Below are positions 6,302-14,783 of a stretch of DNA of 28,071 bases, piece after piece (the stretch's first letter is position 1; each line of letters begins with the position of its first letter). The stretch covers positions 1 to 28,071 of the forward strand of contig DLOU01000064.1 in NCBI GenBank assembly GCA_002477275.1. The letters run 5' to 3'. A program made the position numbers and the translations under genes. The notes below the pieces were generated by a model, which did no database searches, was not told the DNA's origin, and worked only from the letters and a program-made list of their open reading frames with translations. This DNA comes from Caryophanales bacterium UBA7476 (GTDB taxonomy: Bacteria > Bacillota_I > Bacilli_A > RF39 > UBA660).

Positions 6302-7450
6302 ATGAATCAAGAAAATGAAAAAAATACTGAAAGTACGCAAACTACAGGTTATCAAATACCAGGTGTAATAATACCAGACCAAGTAACTGATAGTGGAGTT
6401 CATTTGAGTCAAGAAAGTTCTGAATTACCTCAAGAAAGTACTGAAGAACAAGCACAACCTGAACCAGAAAAAAAAGAGGGAGATGTATACCAAATACCAG
6501 GTGTAATAATACCTGCCCAAACAACAGATAATGGTACAATAGCCGAAGTAAATAATGTAACAGAAGAAAACGTATATAAAGAACCAGAAAAAGAAATAAT
6601 AAATACAGATGAAAAACCTATAATGCCTGGAATGATGCCTGAAAAAAAAGTTGAAGAAGTAAAAGTAGAAACACCTAAAAAAACAAAAAAAGAAGGTAAT
6701 TCAAAAATTGGATGTCTTTACTTAGTTATAATAGCACTAGGAGTAGTTATACTTTTCTTAGCATACAAAGCATTTTTAAAACCAAGCATCGTTATTACTG
6801 AAGATGCAAAGACAATAAATAAAAGTATATATGACAAAAATAGTTTAACAGTACAAGAACTATATTCTTGGGTAAATTTAGCCGGATGTAACAATATAAA
6901 TTATAATTTATTTGATGGAGAAAAAGACAACATATCTAGAGTTGATTTATCAGATGAATTTAAATTATATATGGCATACCTTCAAATAAAAAAGAAAGAT
7001 ACAGACGAAGAAAAGTGTTCTAACTATTTAAATGCTACCCATTCTAAAGATCAAGAAAAAAAGTGGTATTGTGGAAGTAATTATTTGAATTCTAACACTG
7101 ATAAATATAATGATAAAAATGATTTAACATATGTAATTGATGCAAAAGTACTACAAAACCAAGTTGAAAAAATGTTTGGATCAGGTGAATATAAGAAGAA
7201 AAGCTTTTCTATTAATAATGATTCAAGATACTTTTATGATAGTAGCAATGAAAAATATATATTACAAACAACATCACAAGAAGTTAGTTGTAATAATTTT
7301 AAAATAAAATTAACAGGGGTAACTAATGATATAAATGAATTATCTTTATCATTAAGAATTACACATGCAGATAAATATATAATGGATAAAAATGTTGTTT
7401 TTACTAAAACAAATGATGGAAATTATTACTTTGATAGAATAACAAATTAG
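6302..7450 (+). CDS. Single-pass membrane protein with repeated YQIPGVIIP motif, function unknown
   Basis: This 382-residue protein has a long acidic, proline-rich cytoplasmic N-terminus holding two copies of YQIPGVIIP followed by [DA]Q[VT]TD[SN]G, at residues 17 and 63 and 138 bases apart. One TM segment lies at about residues 137-158 (CLYLVIIALGVVILFLAY) after a lysine-rich stretch. The extracellular region of about 220 residues has several cysteines and ends NDGNYYFDRITN. The tail resembles that of the protein at 8884 in pattern only. ATG 6302 is chosen because GGGTGA (6291-6296) is its ribosome site; the in-frame GTG 6293 and ATG 6296 overlap that site. TATAAT at 6265-6270 may be its -10 box. 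Confidence 0.7.
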   Translation: MNQENEKNTESTQTTGYQIPGVIIPDQVTDSGVHLSQESSELPQESTEEQAQPEPEKKEGDVYQIPGVIIPAQTTDNGTIAEVNNVTEENVYKEPEKEIINTDEKPIMPGMMPEKKVEEVKVETPKKTKKEGNSKIGCLYLVIIALGVVILFLAYKAFLKPSIVITEDAKTINKSIYDKNSLTVQELYSWVNLAGCNNINYNLFDGEKDNISRVDLSDEFKLYMAYLQIKKKDTDEEKCSNYLNATHSKDQEKKWYCGSNYLNSNTDKYNDKNDLTYVIDAKVLQNQVEKMFGSGEYKKKSFSINNDSRYFYDSSNEKYILQTTSQEVSCNNFKIKLTGVTNDINELSLSLRITHADKYIMDKNVVFTKTNDGNYYFDRITN

Positions 7451-7458
7451 GAGGCACC

Positions 7459-8850
7459 ATGAACTATTTAACACTTGTAAATAAAGATAATAAAATTAAA
7501 GATTCATATTATAAACAAGTAAAATTAATAGAAACTATAAATGTAGAAGATGAGAAAACAGAAGTAGAAGAAAAAACATATGAAAACTACTTAGAATTAA
7601 AAGAATTTTTAAAAAAAAAGAATATAATCATTGGAATAGATACTGCTTATAGAGATGAAAAATATCAACAAGAAATATGGGATGACTTTTATGAAACAAA
7701 GGGAGAAGATTACTGTCATAAATATGTTGCTCCAGTAGGATGCTCAGAACATCATACTGGTCTTGCAATTGATATTAGTTTAAAAAAAAATAATATATTT
7801 TTAACAGATGGCGGAGATTTACTAAAATATGATGAGGATTTTAAAAAGATTCATCCATATTTAAAGGACTTTGGCTTTATATTAAGATATCCTGAAGGAA
7901 AAGAAAGTATAACAGGATATTCATATGAACCTTGGCATATAAGATATGTAGGAAAAATACCAGCTCAAATAATAAGTGAAAATAATTTGTGCTTAGAAGA
8001 GTATTTAAATGGTTTTGGTGGAATACTCCTAGTAAATAAAGAAAAAAATATGACATCTTTTGATGTTGTAAAAAAAGTTAGTAATATATTAGGTATTAAA
8101 AAAATTGGACATACTGGAACTCTTGATCCACTTGCTGAAGGAGTTTTAGTACTTACTATAGGTAAATATACAAAACTGGGAGAAGAACTTACTTCTCTTG
8201 AAAAAGAGTATATTGCTGAAGTAAAACAGGGAATATTAACTGATACACTAGATATAACTGGAAATGTTATAGAAGAAAATAATAATAGAATAGACAATTT
8301 AGAAGAAATTTTAAAAAGTTTTAAAAAGACATATATGCAAGAAGTTCCAAAATATTCTGCAGTTAAAGTTAATGGTAAGAAATTATATGAGTATGCAAGA
8401 AAAAATGAAGCAGTTGAGCTTCCAAAAAAAGAAGTAACTATAAAAGAAATAGAATTATTAAAAAAAGATAAAGATACTTTTTCATTTAAGACAACTGTAT
8501 CAAAAGGAACTTATATAAGAAGTCTAATTAGAGATATTGGAAAAAGTTCTAATTGCTTAATGACAATGACATCATTAACAAGAATAAAACAGGGAAGATT
8601 TAAAATAGAAGAGTGTTATTCATTAGAAGATGTAGAAAATGGTAACTTTAAAATATTAGGTTTATTAGATATAGTAGATTATAAAATTATAGATATAGAT
8701 GATGAAATGTTTAAAAAAGTAGATAATGGTGTAGTACTAGATAATAATTATGATATCTATGACAAAGTAATATTTAGATATAAAGGAAAAATAATAGCTA
8801 TTTACAAAAAAGATGTAAACAAGCTAAAAATGTATAAAAAGATTAACTAG
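7459..8850 (+). CDS. truB: Fusion of VanY-type D,D-carboxypeptidase and tRNA pseudouridine-55 synthase TruB
   Basis: This 463-residue protein holds two unrelated enzymes in one uninterrupted frame. Residues 1 to about 180 form a VanY/peptidase M15B-like domain: SEHHTGLAID (96-105) is the SxHxxGxAxD zinc motif and EPWH (157-160) supplies the general base and third zinc ligand. There is no signal peptide, so it should be cytoplasmic, as VanXY-type enzymes are. From about residue 185 (NGFGGILLVNKEKNMTSFDVV) the sequence is a full-length TruB, with GHTGTLDPLAEGVL around catalytic Asp223, which makes pseudouridine 55 in the T-arm of tRNA. No in-frame restart with a ribosome site is visible at the junction (about 8010-8035). 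Domain calls are strong; any functional coupling is unknown. Confidence 0.9.
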   Translation: MNYLTLVNKDNKIKDSYYKQVKLIETINVEDEKTEVEEKTYENYLELKEFLKKKNIIIGIDTAYRDEKYQQEIWDDFYETKGEDYCHKYVAPVGCSEHHTGLAIDISLKKNNIFLTDGGDLLKYDEDFKKIHPYLKDFGFILRYPEGKESITGYSYEPWHIRYVGKIPAQIISENNLCLEEYLNGFGGILLVNKEKNMTSFDVVKKVSNILGIKKIGHTGTLDPLAEGVLVLTIGKYTKLGEELTSLEKEYIAEVKQGILTDTLDITGNVIEENNNRIDNLEEILKSFKKTYMQEVPKYSAVKVNGKKLYEYARKNEAVELPKKEVTIKEIELLKKDKDTFSFKTTVSKGTYIRSLIRDIGKSSNCLMTMTSLTRIKQGRFKIEECYSLEDVENGNFKILGLLDIVDYKIIDIDDEMFKKVDNGVVLDNNYDIYDKVIFRYKGKIIAIYKKDVNKLKMYKKIN

Positions 8851-8883
8851 TAATTGATATAATTATAACAATAGGAGGATTAT

Positions 8884-9750
8884 ATGGAAAATGAAGTTAA
8901 AGAAGAACCAAAACAAGAAGTTAAACAAGAAAAGAAACAAGGAAAAGGATTAGTAATAGCAGTAATAATTCTAACAATATTAGTATTAGGATTAGTTGGT
9001 TATATTGTCTATGATAAGGAATTTAAAACTCGAAACGAAAAAGAGAATAATATAACAGAAAACAAAAATAATAAAGATAAAACTAAAACAAAAGAAAAAG
9101 AAGAGTCAAGAGAACTAACACAAGAAGAAAAACAAAAATTTGGAAATGTAATAAATAAATTAAATAGACATTTTTCTAGTTTATACCCTTTAAGTAATCC
9201 AAGTACAATGATAGATAATGATGAACTTTTAGCATTTGTATTAACAGAAATAGGTTATAGCAAACAAAGTTTTACAGGTAGTGATGTTGAAAAAGTTAAA
9301 AATGAATACTTTGGAAATAGTGTAAAAGTTACAAATAAAGATATTATTTGTCCAATAGATAAAGAGCCATTCTACACTTATAATAGTTCAACTGATACAT
9401 ACACAAAAACAGATTATAATCATGGACATGATGGACCAGGATTTATGGAAGCATATTATTTCTTTGATTCCGGAAATGTAACTAATGAGAAAACTGTAAC
9501 AATTAATTCAAAAATAATATATGTAGGATATAGATCTGGAACTTGGGGTCCAACATATGAAGTGTTCTCAAACTATAAAGATGCAAGATATTATACAAAC
9601 CCAATTTATTCAGATGAATCAAAAGATGAAGGTTTTGCAGTAAATGATAGTATCTATCAAAAAGTAAAAGAAAAATTACCTACAACAACTTTTAAATTTG
9701 AAAAGAATAGTGATGGATATTACGATTTAATATCTGTTTCAGTAAAATAA
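8884..9750 (+). CDS. Single-pass membrane protein of unknown function
   Basis: This 288-residue protein has a Lys/Glu-rich cytoplasmic N-terminus (1-20), one TM segment (about 22-44), a charged spacer to about residue 85 and an extracellular domain. Visible features include SNPSTMIDNDELLAFVLTE, an HGHDGPG loop, a YVGYRSGTWGPTYEV strand and the ending NSDGYYDLISVSVK. Architecture and ending parallel the protein at 6302, so the two may be distant paralogues on either side of the VanY-TruB gene. AGGAGG at 8873-8878 precedes the ATG. A possible -10 box TATAAT at 8858-8863 suggests separate expression. I do not recognise a named family. Confidence 0.7.
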   Translation: MENEVKEEPKQEVKQEKKQGKGLVIAVIILTILVLGLVGYIVYDKEFKTRNEKENNITENKNNKDKTKTKEKEESRELTQEEKQKFGNVINKLNRHFSSLYPLSNPSTMIDNDELLAFVLTEIGYSKQSFTGSDVEKVKNEYFGNSVKVTNKDIICPIDKEPFYTYNSSTDTYTKTDYNHGHDGPGFMEAYYFFDSGNVTNEKTVTINSKIIYVGYRSGTWGPTYEVFSNYKDARYYTNPIYSDESKDEGFAVNDSIYQKVKEKLPTTTFKFEKNSDGYYDLISVSVK

Positions 9751-9773
9751 CTGGTTAGCCAGTTATTTTTTTT
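9745..9773 (+). terminator. Intrinsic terminator
   Basis: AAATAACTGG (9745-9754) pairs with CCAGTTATTT (9759-9768) around TTAG, then T residues to 9773. The stem starts within the last codons of the upstream gene. Confidence 0.9.
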
Positions 9774-9819
9774 GACAATTATTTTAAAATAAAAAACATA
9801 TAATTATAGTGGTGATTAT

Positions 9820-10278
9820 ATGAAGATAAATTTTAAAAAGTTATTATTAATAATTGTAGGTACTATAATAGTTGGGACAGTATTTGCTATGTTTACTATG
9901 AATAATAGTGGATATAAAGATTTAATAAAACCAATAAATGTTCCTCCAGTAGTTTTTCCAATTGTTTGGGGTATATTATATATATTAATGGGAATATCAA
10001 TTTATTTGATAAGTGAAGAAAAATTTGGTGATAAAAGTAAATCATATATTATATATATAGTTCAATTAATTATGAATTCTCTTTGGACATTATTTTTCTT
10101 TGGATTTAAATGGTATGGTTTTTCAGCATTATGGATATTATTCTTAATAGTTACAGTATTTATAATGATTTATAATTTTATAAAAATTAATAAGGTAGCT
10201 GGATTAATACAAATACCTTATGTAATATGGTTATTTTTTGCTTTATACTTAAATATAAGTATTGCTGTATTAAATTAA
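9820..10278 (+). CDS. TspO/MBR family membrane protein
   Basis: This 152-residue protein has five hydrophobic segments, the size and topology of TspO/peripheral benzodiazepine receptor-like proteins. Recognisable family motifs: NVPPVVFPIVWGILYILMG (about 40-58), a QLIMNSLWTLFFFGF segment (about 81-95) and a C-terminal PYVIWLFFALYLNISI. Family members bind tetrapyrroles or other hydrophobic ligands in the membrane; the ligand here cannot be told. GGTGAT at 9811-9816 is the ribosome site. The gene stands alone after a strong terminator. Confidence 0.85.
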   Translation: MKINFKKLLLIIVGTIIVGTVFAMFTMNNSGYKDLIKPINVPPVVFPIVWGILYILMGISIYLISEEKFGDKSKSYIIYIVQLIMNSLWTLFFFGFKWYGFSALWILFLIVTVFIMIYNFIKINKVAGLIQIPYVIWLFFALYLNISIAVLN

Positions 10279-10281
10279 TTG

Positions 10282-10309
10282 TTGATAAAAGATTAAATGA
10301 ATGTATAAT
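10282..10309 (+). promoter_or_regulatory. Promoter of the gene at 10334
   Basis: TTGATA (10282-10287), 16-bp spacer, TATAAT (10304-10309), 25 bases before the ATG. It begins only four bases after the TspO-like gene ends. Confidence 0.65.
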
Positions 10310-10333
10310 AATACTTTGAAATGAGGAATTATT

Positions 10334-10969
10334 ATGCAGTTGTTTATTTTTTGGATTGGAACAATAGTTACTAAATATATTTTAGATGAAATATTTGTAA
10401 TTGAATTAATGAAAGAACTAGCAAAAGAAGGATATTACTTGAGTGAACCGAAAGTTGATAAACTATCAAATAATATTAAAAAGACATCTAATGATGAAGA
10501 AAAAGTTATTGATAAACTAATACCTTTTATACCGATTATTAATATAATTGATTCAATGCAATTTGTCTTTCTTAAAAATGAAATACTAAGTCAACTTGAT
10601 ACAATGAATTTAGTAAGTAAAATGACTGAAGAGGAAAGAAAAATATATGAGAAAAAGCCCACTCTATTAACCATATTAAAAATAACTATGGGAATGAAAA
10701 AAAAGAAGGATTTTACAAGTTTTAATTCTGAAAAATTATTAAATGAAAATGAAAGTAAATGCTTAGAAACAAAAGATAATTATAAAAAAGAAAAAAAGGC
10801 AGATGAAATAGATAAGTTACATGAAATTATGCATAAATTCTTAAATGGAGAAATTAATATAGAAGATTTAAATAATTTATCATATGCAGAAAAAGTATAT
10901 ATACTAGAAGAAGCAAAAAAAGAAGTAGAAGAAGAAAAAAAGAGAAGAAAAATTAAGATAAAAAAATAA
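10334..10969 (+). CDS. Hypothetical protein with charged coiled-coil-like C-terminus
   Basis: This 211-residue protein has a hydrophobic N-terminal stretch (about residues 1-16) and a second at about 63-72 (KLIPFIPIINIID). The C-terminal half is rich in Lys and Glu and probably helical, ending KKEVEEEKKRRKIKIKK. It has its own promoter and an intrinsic terminator right after the stop. GAGGAA at 10322-10327 is the ribosome site. I do not recognise the family. Both ends could be cytoplasmic with a membrane-embedded hairpin, but this is not clear. Confidence 0.6.
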   Translation: MQLFIFWIGTIVTKYILDEIFVIELMKELAKEGYYLSEPKVDKLSNNIKKTSNDEEKVIDKLIPFIPIINIIDSMQFVFLKNEILSQLDTMNLVSKMTEEERKIYEKKPTLLTILKITMGMKKKKDFTSFNSEKLLNENESKCLETKDNYKKEKKADEIDKLHEIMHKFLNGEINIEDLNNLSYAEKVYILEEAKKEVEEEKKRRKIKIKK

Positions 10970-10972
10970 GAG

Positions 10973-10994
10973 AAAAGTGTAAATACACTTTTTT
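10973..10994 (+). terminator. Intrinsic terminator
   Basis: AAAAGTGT (10973-10980) pairs with ACACTTTT (10985-10992) across AAAT, followed by T residues. Confidence 0.85.
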
Positions 10995-11050
10995 CTTTAT
11001 TTTTCAAGAAAATTATGTTATAATACATGCTAATTTAAAGAGGGGATATT

Positions 11051-12544
11051 ATGAAAGGATTATTATATTTTAATGAGGATAATGAAATATATTATAAATA
11101 TGATTTTCAAACTGATAGTATAAATGGCTATAGAATTAACATAGTATTATCTAAAAAAGATAAATTAGATGATTTATTAAATAATACACATGATTTATCT
11201 GAGTCAATTGAGTTATCAATAAAGATTGCTGAAGATATGAGAAATTCTCCTGAAGTTATTCAAGAATTAAAAGAGCATAAAAGCAATCTTGAACATTTAG
11301 TTAAAGATGCAGAATATGTTTCATTTGACGTTAATCTAGATGATTATAAAGATTTTATTAAAGAGTCAGAAATTCTTAAAACTAAAAAGATTCTCTTTTA
11401 TGAAACTGATGATTTTGGTTTAGAAAAGTTGGATAAAATAAAACAAATATTTGGGAATACTGGTAATGTTTATTTTTCTTTAAATGGTAATTATGAATAT
11501 ATTAGTTTTGATGAATGTTATAAGACTTATAAAGTACTAGAAAGCATAATAGGTCATATAAAGAAATTAGATTTATCTCCACTTGAAAAGATTATGTATG
11601 CATATGATTTTGCAAAGGACAAAGTATATAAAAAAGAAGATGAAGGTTCTAGTTATGGAACTTCAAGATCCATTACTTCTGTTTTATTTGGAAATGACAT
11701 TGTATGTGTTGGTTTTGCAAGAAGATTAGAATACATTTTAAAAGGTTTAGGCATAGAAAATGAAGAGGTAAATTTACTAAACAAAGTTAATCAAGAAACA
11801 GGACACATGATTCTTTTAGCACACATAATAGATGATAAATATGATATCGATGGATATTATTATTTTGATCCAACAGGAGATTCACCAAGCACTAGTATTG
11901 GAAAAATTTATCCAAATTCATATTTGTTTTTTGCAAAAACAAGAGAAGAGATGGAAAAACTTCATAATAATGGATATTGTTATTTAGGCTTTCCTTATTT
12001 TAGAGATTCTTTACCTTATGATTTTGAGAAAATAATGAAAAATAAAGGAATTGATGGAATAACAAAAGATTTGAGAAAATCTATAAACTATATTCTTTCA
12101 AAAGGAGAAAGCGATGTATCATTATCTCCAATGTATTTTATACAATTATCACCATTTTATGGACAAATACCAACAGAAGAAATAGTTGAAAAATTAGAAG
12201 AAATTATGCCTAAATTTGATACACAAATAAGTGGAGATATATTAATACAGGCACTATATAATGTTAGAAAATATCAATATTATGAAAATCCACAGGATAT
12301 TTCTTTTGATTACAAAGATTTACTTGTTGCCTATATATATTCGAAGTGGAATCTAGATATTGATATATTAGGAAGAATATTAATGTCAGAGTTATCTAAA
12401 AAAGAACTTCTACAATATAAAAAATCATTATTTAAAGACTATTATAAAAGAAATAATTTAGATAGAGATATAGAAAGAGTAAAACTTGCTAAAGTCTTAA
12501 GTAAGGTTTATGAAAAGAAGAAAAATGAAGAAAATAACGCTTAA
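11051..12544 (+). CDS. Transglutaminase-like superfamily protein
   Basis: This 497-residue protein has no signal peptide or TM segment and is probably cytoplasmic. The central part looks like a papain-fold transglutaminase-like domain: Cys219 in GNDIVCVGFARRLEYILKGLG, His252 in ETGHMILLAHI and Asp273 in GYYYFDPTGD give the Cys-His-Asp triad in the right order and spacing. In this fold such domains act as peptidases, amidases or crosslinking enzymes. The N-terminal 170 and C-terminal 220 residues are unrecognised; the latter is helical and charged. Substrate unknown. GAGGGGA at 11040-11046 precedes the ATG, and TATAAT at 11019-11024 is the likely -10 box. The next unit has its own promoter. 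Confidence 0.7.
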   Translation: MKGLLYFNEDNEIYYKYDFQTDSINGYRINIVLSKKDKLDDLLNNTHDLSESIELSIKIAEDMRNSPEVIQELKEHKSNLEHLVKDAEYVSFDVNLDDYKDFIKESEILKTKKILFYETDDFGLEKLDKIKQIFGNTGNVYFSLNGNYEYISFDECYKTYKVLESIIGHIKKLDLSPLEKIMYAYDFAKDKVYKKEDEGSSYGTSRSITSVLFGNDIVCVGFARRLEYILKGLGIENEEVNLLNKVNQETGHMILLAHIIDDKYDIDGYYYFDPTGDSPSTSIGKIYPNSYLFFAKTREEMEKLHNNGYCYLGFPYFRDSLPYDFEKIMKNKGIDGITKDLRKSINYILSKGESDVSLSPMYFIQLSPFYGQIPTEEIVEKLEEIMPKFDTQISGDILIQALYNVRKYQYYENPQDISFDYKDLLVAYIYSKWNLDIDILGRILMSELSKKELLQYKKSLFKDYYKRNNLDRDIERVKLAKVLSKVYEKKKNEENNA

Positions 12545-12548
12545 ATGT

Positions 12549-12577
12549 TTGACATAAGACTTATTATATGGTAAAAT
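12549..12577 (+). promoter_or_regulatory. Promoter of the rplU-prp-rpmA operon
   Basis: TTGACA (12549-12554), 17-bp spacer, TAAAAT (12572-12577). Transcription would start near 12584, giving a leader of about 100 nt before rplU. Confidence 0.85.
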
Positions 12578-12583
12578 CATTGA

Positions 12584-12664
12584 TGTTTGAAGCTTCATGC
12601 TTTAAACCGCATTGAGAAGGTTTAAAAACATTTATATGTACCTTAAGAGCGAGTCTTAAAATTT
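12584..12664 (+). ncRNA. L21 leader (ribosomal protein autoregulatory leader RNA)
   Basis: Position and structure fit the L21 leader known from Bacillota. TTTAAACC (12601-12608) pairs with GGTTTAAA (12619-12626), enclosing GCATTGAGAA, and TTAAGA (12643-12648) pairs with TCTTAA (12654-12659), enclosing GCGAG. Both lie between a consensus promoter and rplU. The proposed role is L21-dependent feedback control of the operon. A covariance-model search was not possible. Confidence 0.7.
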
Positions 12665-12681
12665 TAAAAGGAGGTATAAGT

Positions 12682-12981
12682 ATGAACGCTGTTATAAAAG
12701 TTGGTGGAAAACAATATTATGTAACTGAAGGTAGTGAAATTTTTGTTGAAAAAATTAATGCCAATAGTGGTGATGTTGTTAAATTTGATCAAGTATTAAT
12801 GCTTGATAATAAAGTAGGTAGTCCTTATCTTACTGATGCAACAGTTGAAGGTGAAGTTCTTAAAAATGGAAAACAAAGAAAAATAAGAGTTTACAAATAT
12901 AAATGTAAATCAAGATCTAACCGTAAGACTCAAGGACATAGACAACCTTATACAAAAATCAAAATTACTAAAATTGCTTAA
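12682..12981 (+). CDS. rplU: 50S ribosomal protein L21
   Basis: This 99-residue protein is of normal length. MNAVIKVGGKQYYVTEG at the start and QRKIRVYKYKCKSRSNRKTQGHRQPYTKIKI at the end are characteristic of L21, which binds 23S rRNA near the base of the large subunit. AGGAGG at 12669-12674 precedes the ATG. First gene of a three-gene operon with prp and rpmA, as in other Bacillota. Confidence 0.97.
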   Translation: MNAVIKVGGKQYYVTEGSEIFVEKINANSGDVVKFDQVLMLDNKVGSPYLTDATVEGEVLKNGKQRKIRVYKYKCKSRSNRKTQGHRQPYTKIKITKIA

Positions 12982-12983
12982 TT

Positions 12984-13286
12984 ATGATTAAAGTAGAGAC
13001 AGTAAAAGAAAAAGGAAAGTATACTTCTGTAAAAATCTTAGGTCATGCGATGTATGATGACTATGGTAAAGATATTGTATGTAGTGCAGCAAGTAGCATA
13101 GTAACTACAACAGTAAATGGAATACTTTCATTAAAAAAAGGTAGTCTAAGTTATATGATTAGTAAACAAGGAATGAATATAAAAGTACTAAGTGATGACA
13201 ATACAACACAAGTACTAATTAAAAATATGATTAGTTTACTAAAAGAGTTAGAAAAAAATTATAAAGACAATATTCAAGTAAAGTAA
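12984..13286 (+). CDS. prp: Ribosomal-processing cysteine protease Prp
   Basis: This 100-residue protein has the family motif GHAMYDDYGKDIVCSAASSIV, with catalytic His21 and Cys33. In Staphylococcus and relatives Prp removes an N-terminal extension of L27 before the protein enters the ribosome. The adjacent rpmA product has such an extension, which supports the same job here. The gene starts two bases after the rplU stop, so translation is probably coupled. Confidence 0.95.
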   Translation: MIKVETVKEKGKYTSVKILGHAMYDDYGKDIVCSAASSIVTTTVNGILSLKKGSLSYMISKQGMNIKVLSDDNTTQVLIKNMISLLKELEKNYKDNIQVK

Positions 13287-13299
13287 GGAGGAAATACAG

Positions 13300-13587
13300 G
13301 TGAAATTATTAAAGTTAAATATCCAATTATTTGCTCACCATAAAGGGCAAGGATCAACTTCAAATGGTCGTGATTCAGCAGGTCGTAGACTTGGTGCTAA
13401 AGCTGCTGATGGACAATTTGTTACAGCTGGATCAATTCTTTATCGTCAAAGAGGAACTAAAATATTCCCAGGAAATAATGTAAGACGTGGTAAAGATGAC
13501 ACTCTATATACTACTGTAGATGGAATTGTAAAATTTGAACGTGTAGGTAGAAAAACACAAGCATCTTGCTATCCAGTTGAAGATTAA
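13300..13587 (+). CDS. rpmA: 50S ribosomal protein L27 with Prp-cleaved N-terminal extension
   Basis: This 95-residue protein starts at GTG 13300 with AAGGAGG at 13285-13291. The first 12 residues, MKLLKLNIQLFA, precede the mature start HHKGQGSTSNGRDSAGRRLG and match the Prp cleavage pattern (hydrophobic stretch ending FA). Mature L27 reaches the peptidyl transferase centre. Because no ATG is available, the GTG is needed to encode the extension. It is the last gene of the operon. Confidence 0.96.
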   Translation: MKLLKLNIQLFAHHKGQGSTSNGRDSAGRRLGAKAADGQFVTAGSILYRQRGTKIFPGNNVRRGKDDTLYTTVDGIVKFERVGRKTQASCYPVED

Positions 13588-13598
13588 TTAAAGCATGT

Positions 13599-13631
13599 AA
13601 ACACAAGTATATGAGTACTTGTGTTTTTTTT
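13599..13631 (+). terminator. Intrinsic terminator of the rplU-prp-rpmA operon
   Basis: AACACAAGTA (13600-13609) pairs with TACTTGTGTT (13616-13625) around TATGAG, followed by a T-run to 13631. Confidence 0.92.
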
Positions 13632-13666
13632 CAATATATATATAATAAAGTTAGGATGGTGATTAT

Positions 13667-14710
13667 ATGAAGAAAAAAACAAAAACCAAAGCAAAAGGAA
13701 AAAATAAGAAAAAAATTATAATAGTAGTGGCAATAACTTTAATAGTTCTTATTGCAGGAATACTATGTTTTATTAAATTAAATGAAAAAACTAAGAGTAA
13801 TGTTACATATAAAGAAATAAAATTTAAAGAAGAAAAAGAAGAGATGATATTTAATTCATATCAAGAATATAAAGAAAATCTTGATGATAATTCTTTAACA
13901 GAAAAAGATTTTGAAGATAGCAAATACGTATTACTAAAAATAATATTTGATCCATGTAGTGAATCACTTGAAGGTGTAAGTGATGTAAAAATATCATCAA
14001 ATAAAGTAACAGTAACAATAGATGTAAATGTTCGTTGTGGTGGTTGTGCACCAGATACAAAGTATTATTTAGTAAAAGTAGATAAAGATACTGTTGATGA
14101 AAACTCAAAAATTGTATTAAAATATAATTATTTAAATAAAGTAAAATGCCCTACAGATGTAGCGTATAAACCAATAATTTATTTATATCCAGAAAAAGAA
14201 ATGGATGTTAGTGTTAAACTTTCAAATGAAAAAAATATAACTCATTCATATCCTAAATATAATAATGGTTGGAATGTAACAGCAACTCCAAATGGCGACT
14301 TAATAAACAAAGATAATAATAAAAAATTATATTCATTATATTGGGAAGGGAAAAATTTAAAAACAGAAGTAAAAGAAGATGGATTTGTAGTTGAAGGAAA
14401 AAATGTAGCAGAATTCCTAGAAGAAAAACTAGATATTTTAGGATTAAATTACAAAGAAAAAGAAGAATTTATAATTTACTGGCTTCCTAAACTTGAAAAT
14501 AATAAATATAACTATATTAGATTCTTAACAGAAGAAGAAATAGATAATTATATGAAATTAAATATAACACCAAAACCTGATACATTAATTAGGGTATATA
14601 TGTCATATAAACCAATAAAAGAAAGAATTGATATAAGAAAGCAAATACTAAATAAAAAGGTTAGAAATGGATTTACAGTAGTAGAATGGGGAGGAACTAA
14701 AATTAATTAG
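13667..14710 (+). CDS. Membrane-anchored protein of unknown function with KPIIYLYPE domain
   Basis: This 347-residue protein begins with a Lys-rich stretch and one TM segment at about residues 17-38. An extracellular region follows with a RCGGCAPDTKYYLVKV segment. From about residue 165 there is a compact domain beginning KPIIYLYPEKEMDVSVKL, continuing HSYPKYNNGWNVTATPNGDL, YSLYWEGKNL and EEFIIYWLPKL, and ending NGFTVVEWGGTKIN. I recognise this set of phrases from uncharacterised proteins of gut Clostridia and Bacilli, without a known function. GGATGGTGAT just ahead of ATG 13667 is the ribosome site. Only a T-rich stretch without a convincing hairpin separates it from the large gene downstream. 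Confidence 0.7.
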   Translation: MKKKTKTKAKGKNKKKIIIVVAITLIVLIAGILCFIKLNEKTKSNVTYKEIKFKEEKEEMIFNSYQEYKENLDDNSLTEKDFEDSKYVLLKIIFDPCSESLEGVSDVKISSNKVTVTIDVNVRCGGCAPDTKYYLVKVDKDTVDENSKIVLKYNYLNKVKCPTDVAYKPIIYLYPEKEMDVSVKLSNEKNITHSYPKYNNGWNVTATPNGDLINKDNNKKLYSLYWEGKNLKTEVKEDGFVVEGKNVAEFLEEKLDILGLNYKEKEEFIIYWLPKLENNKYNYIRFLTEEEIDNYMKLNITPKPDTLIRVYMSYKPIKERIDIRKQILNKKVRNGFTVVEWGGTKIN

Positions 14711-14783
14711 TTTCTCTTTATTTTTTTAATACTAAATGATATACTAAATATAGTATGGAAAATAGCGGTGGGTGATTTTACAA

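Noticed and set aside
9772..9804. TTGACA ... TATAAT ahead of the TspO-like gene
   Set aside because: The spacing is 21 bp, too long for a normal promoter, and the -35 overlaps the terminator T-tract. I do not list it as a promoter.
14741..14756. ATACTA-AATA-TAGTAT inverted repeat before the cohesin-dockerin gene
   Set aside because: It is short and pure AT-rich sequence in an AT-rich region, and could be chance. No regulator or consensus is linked to it.
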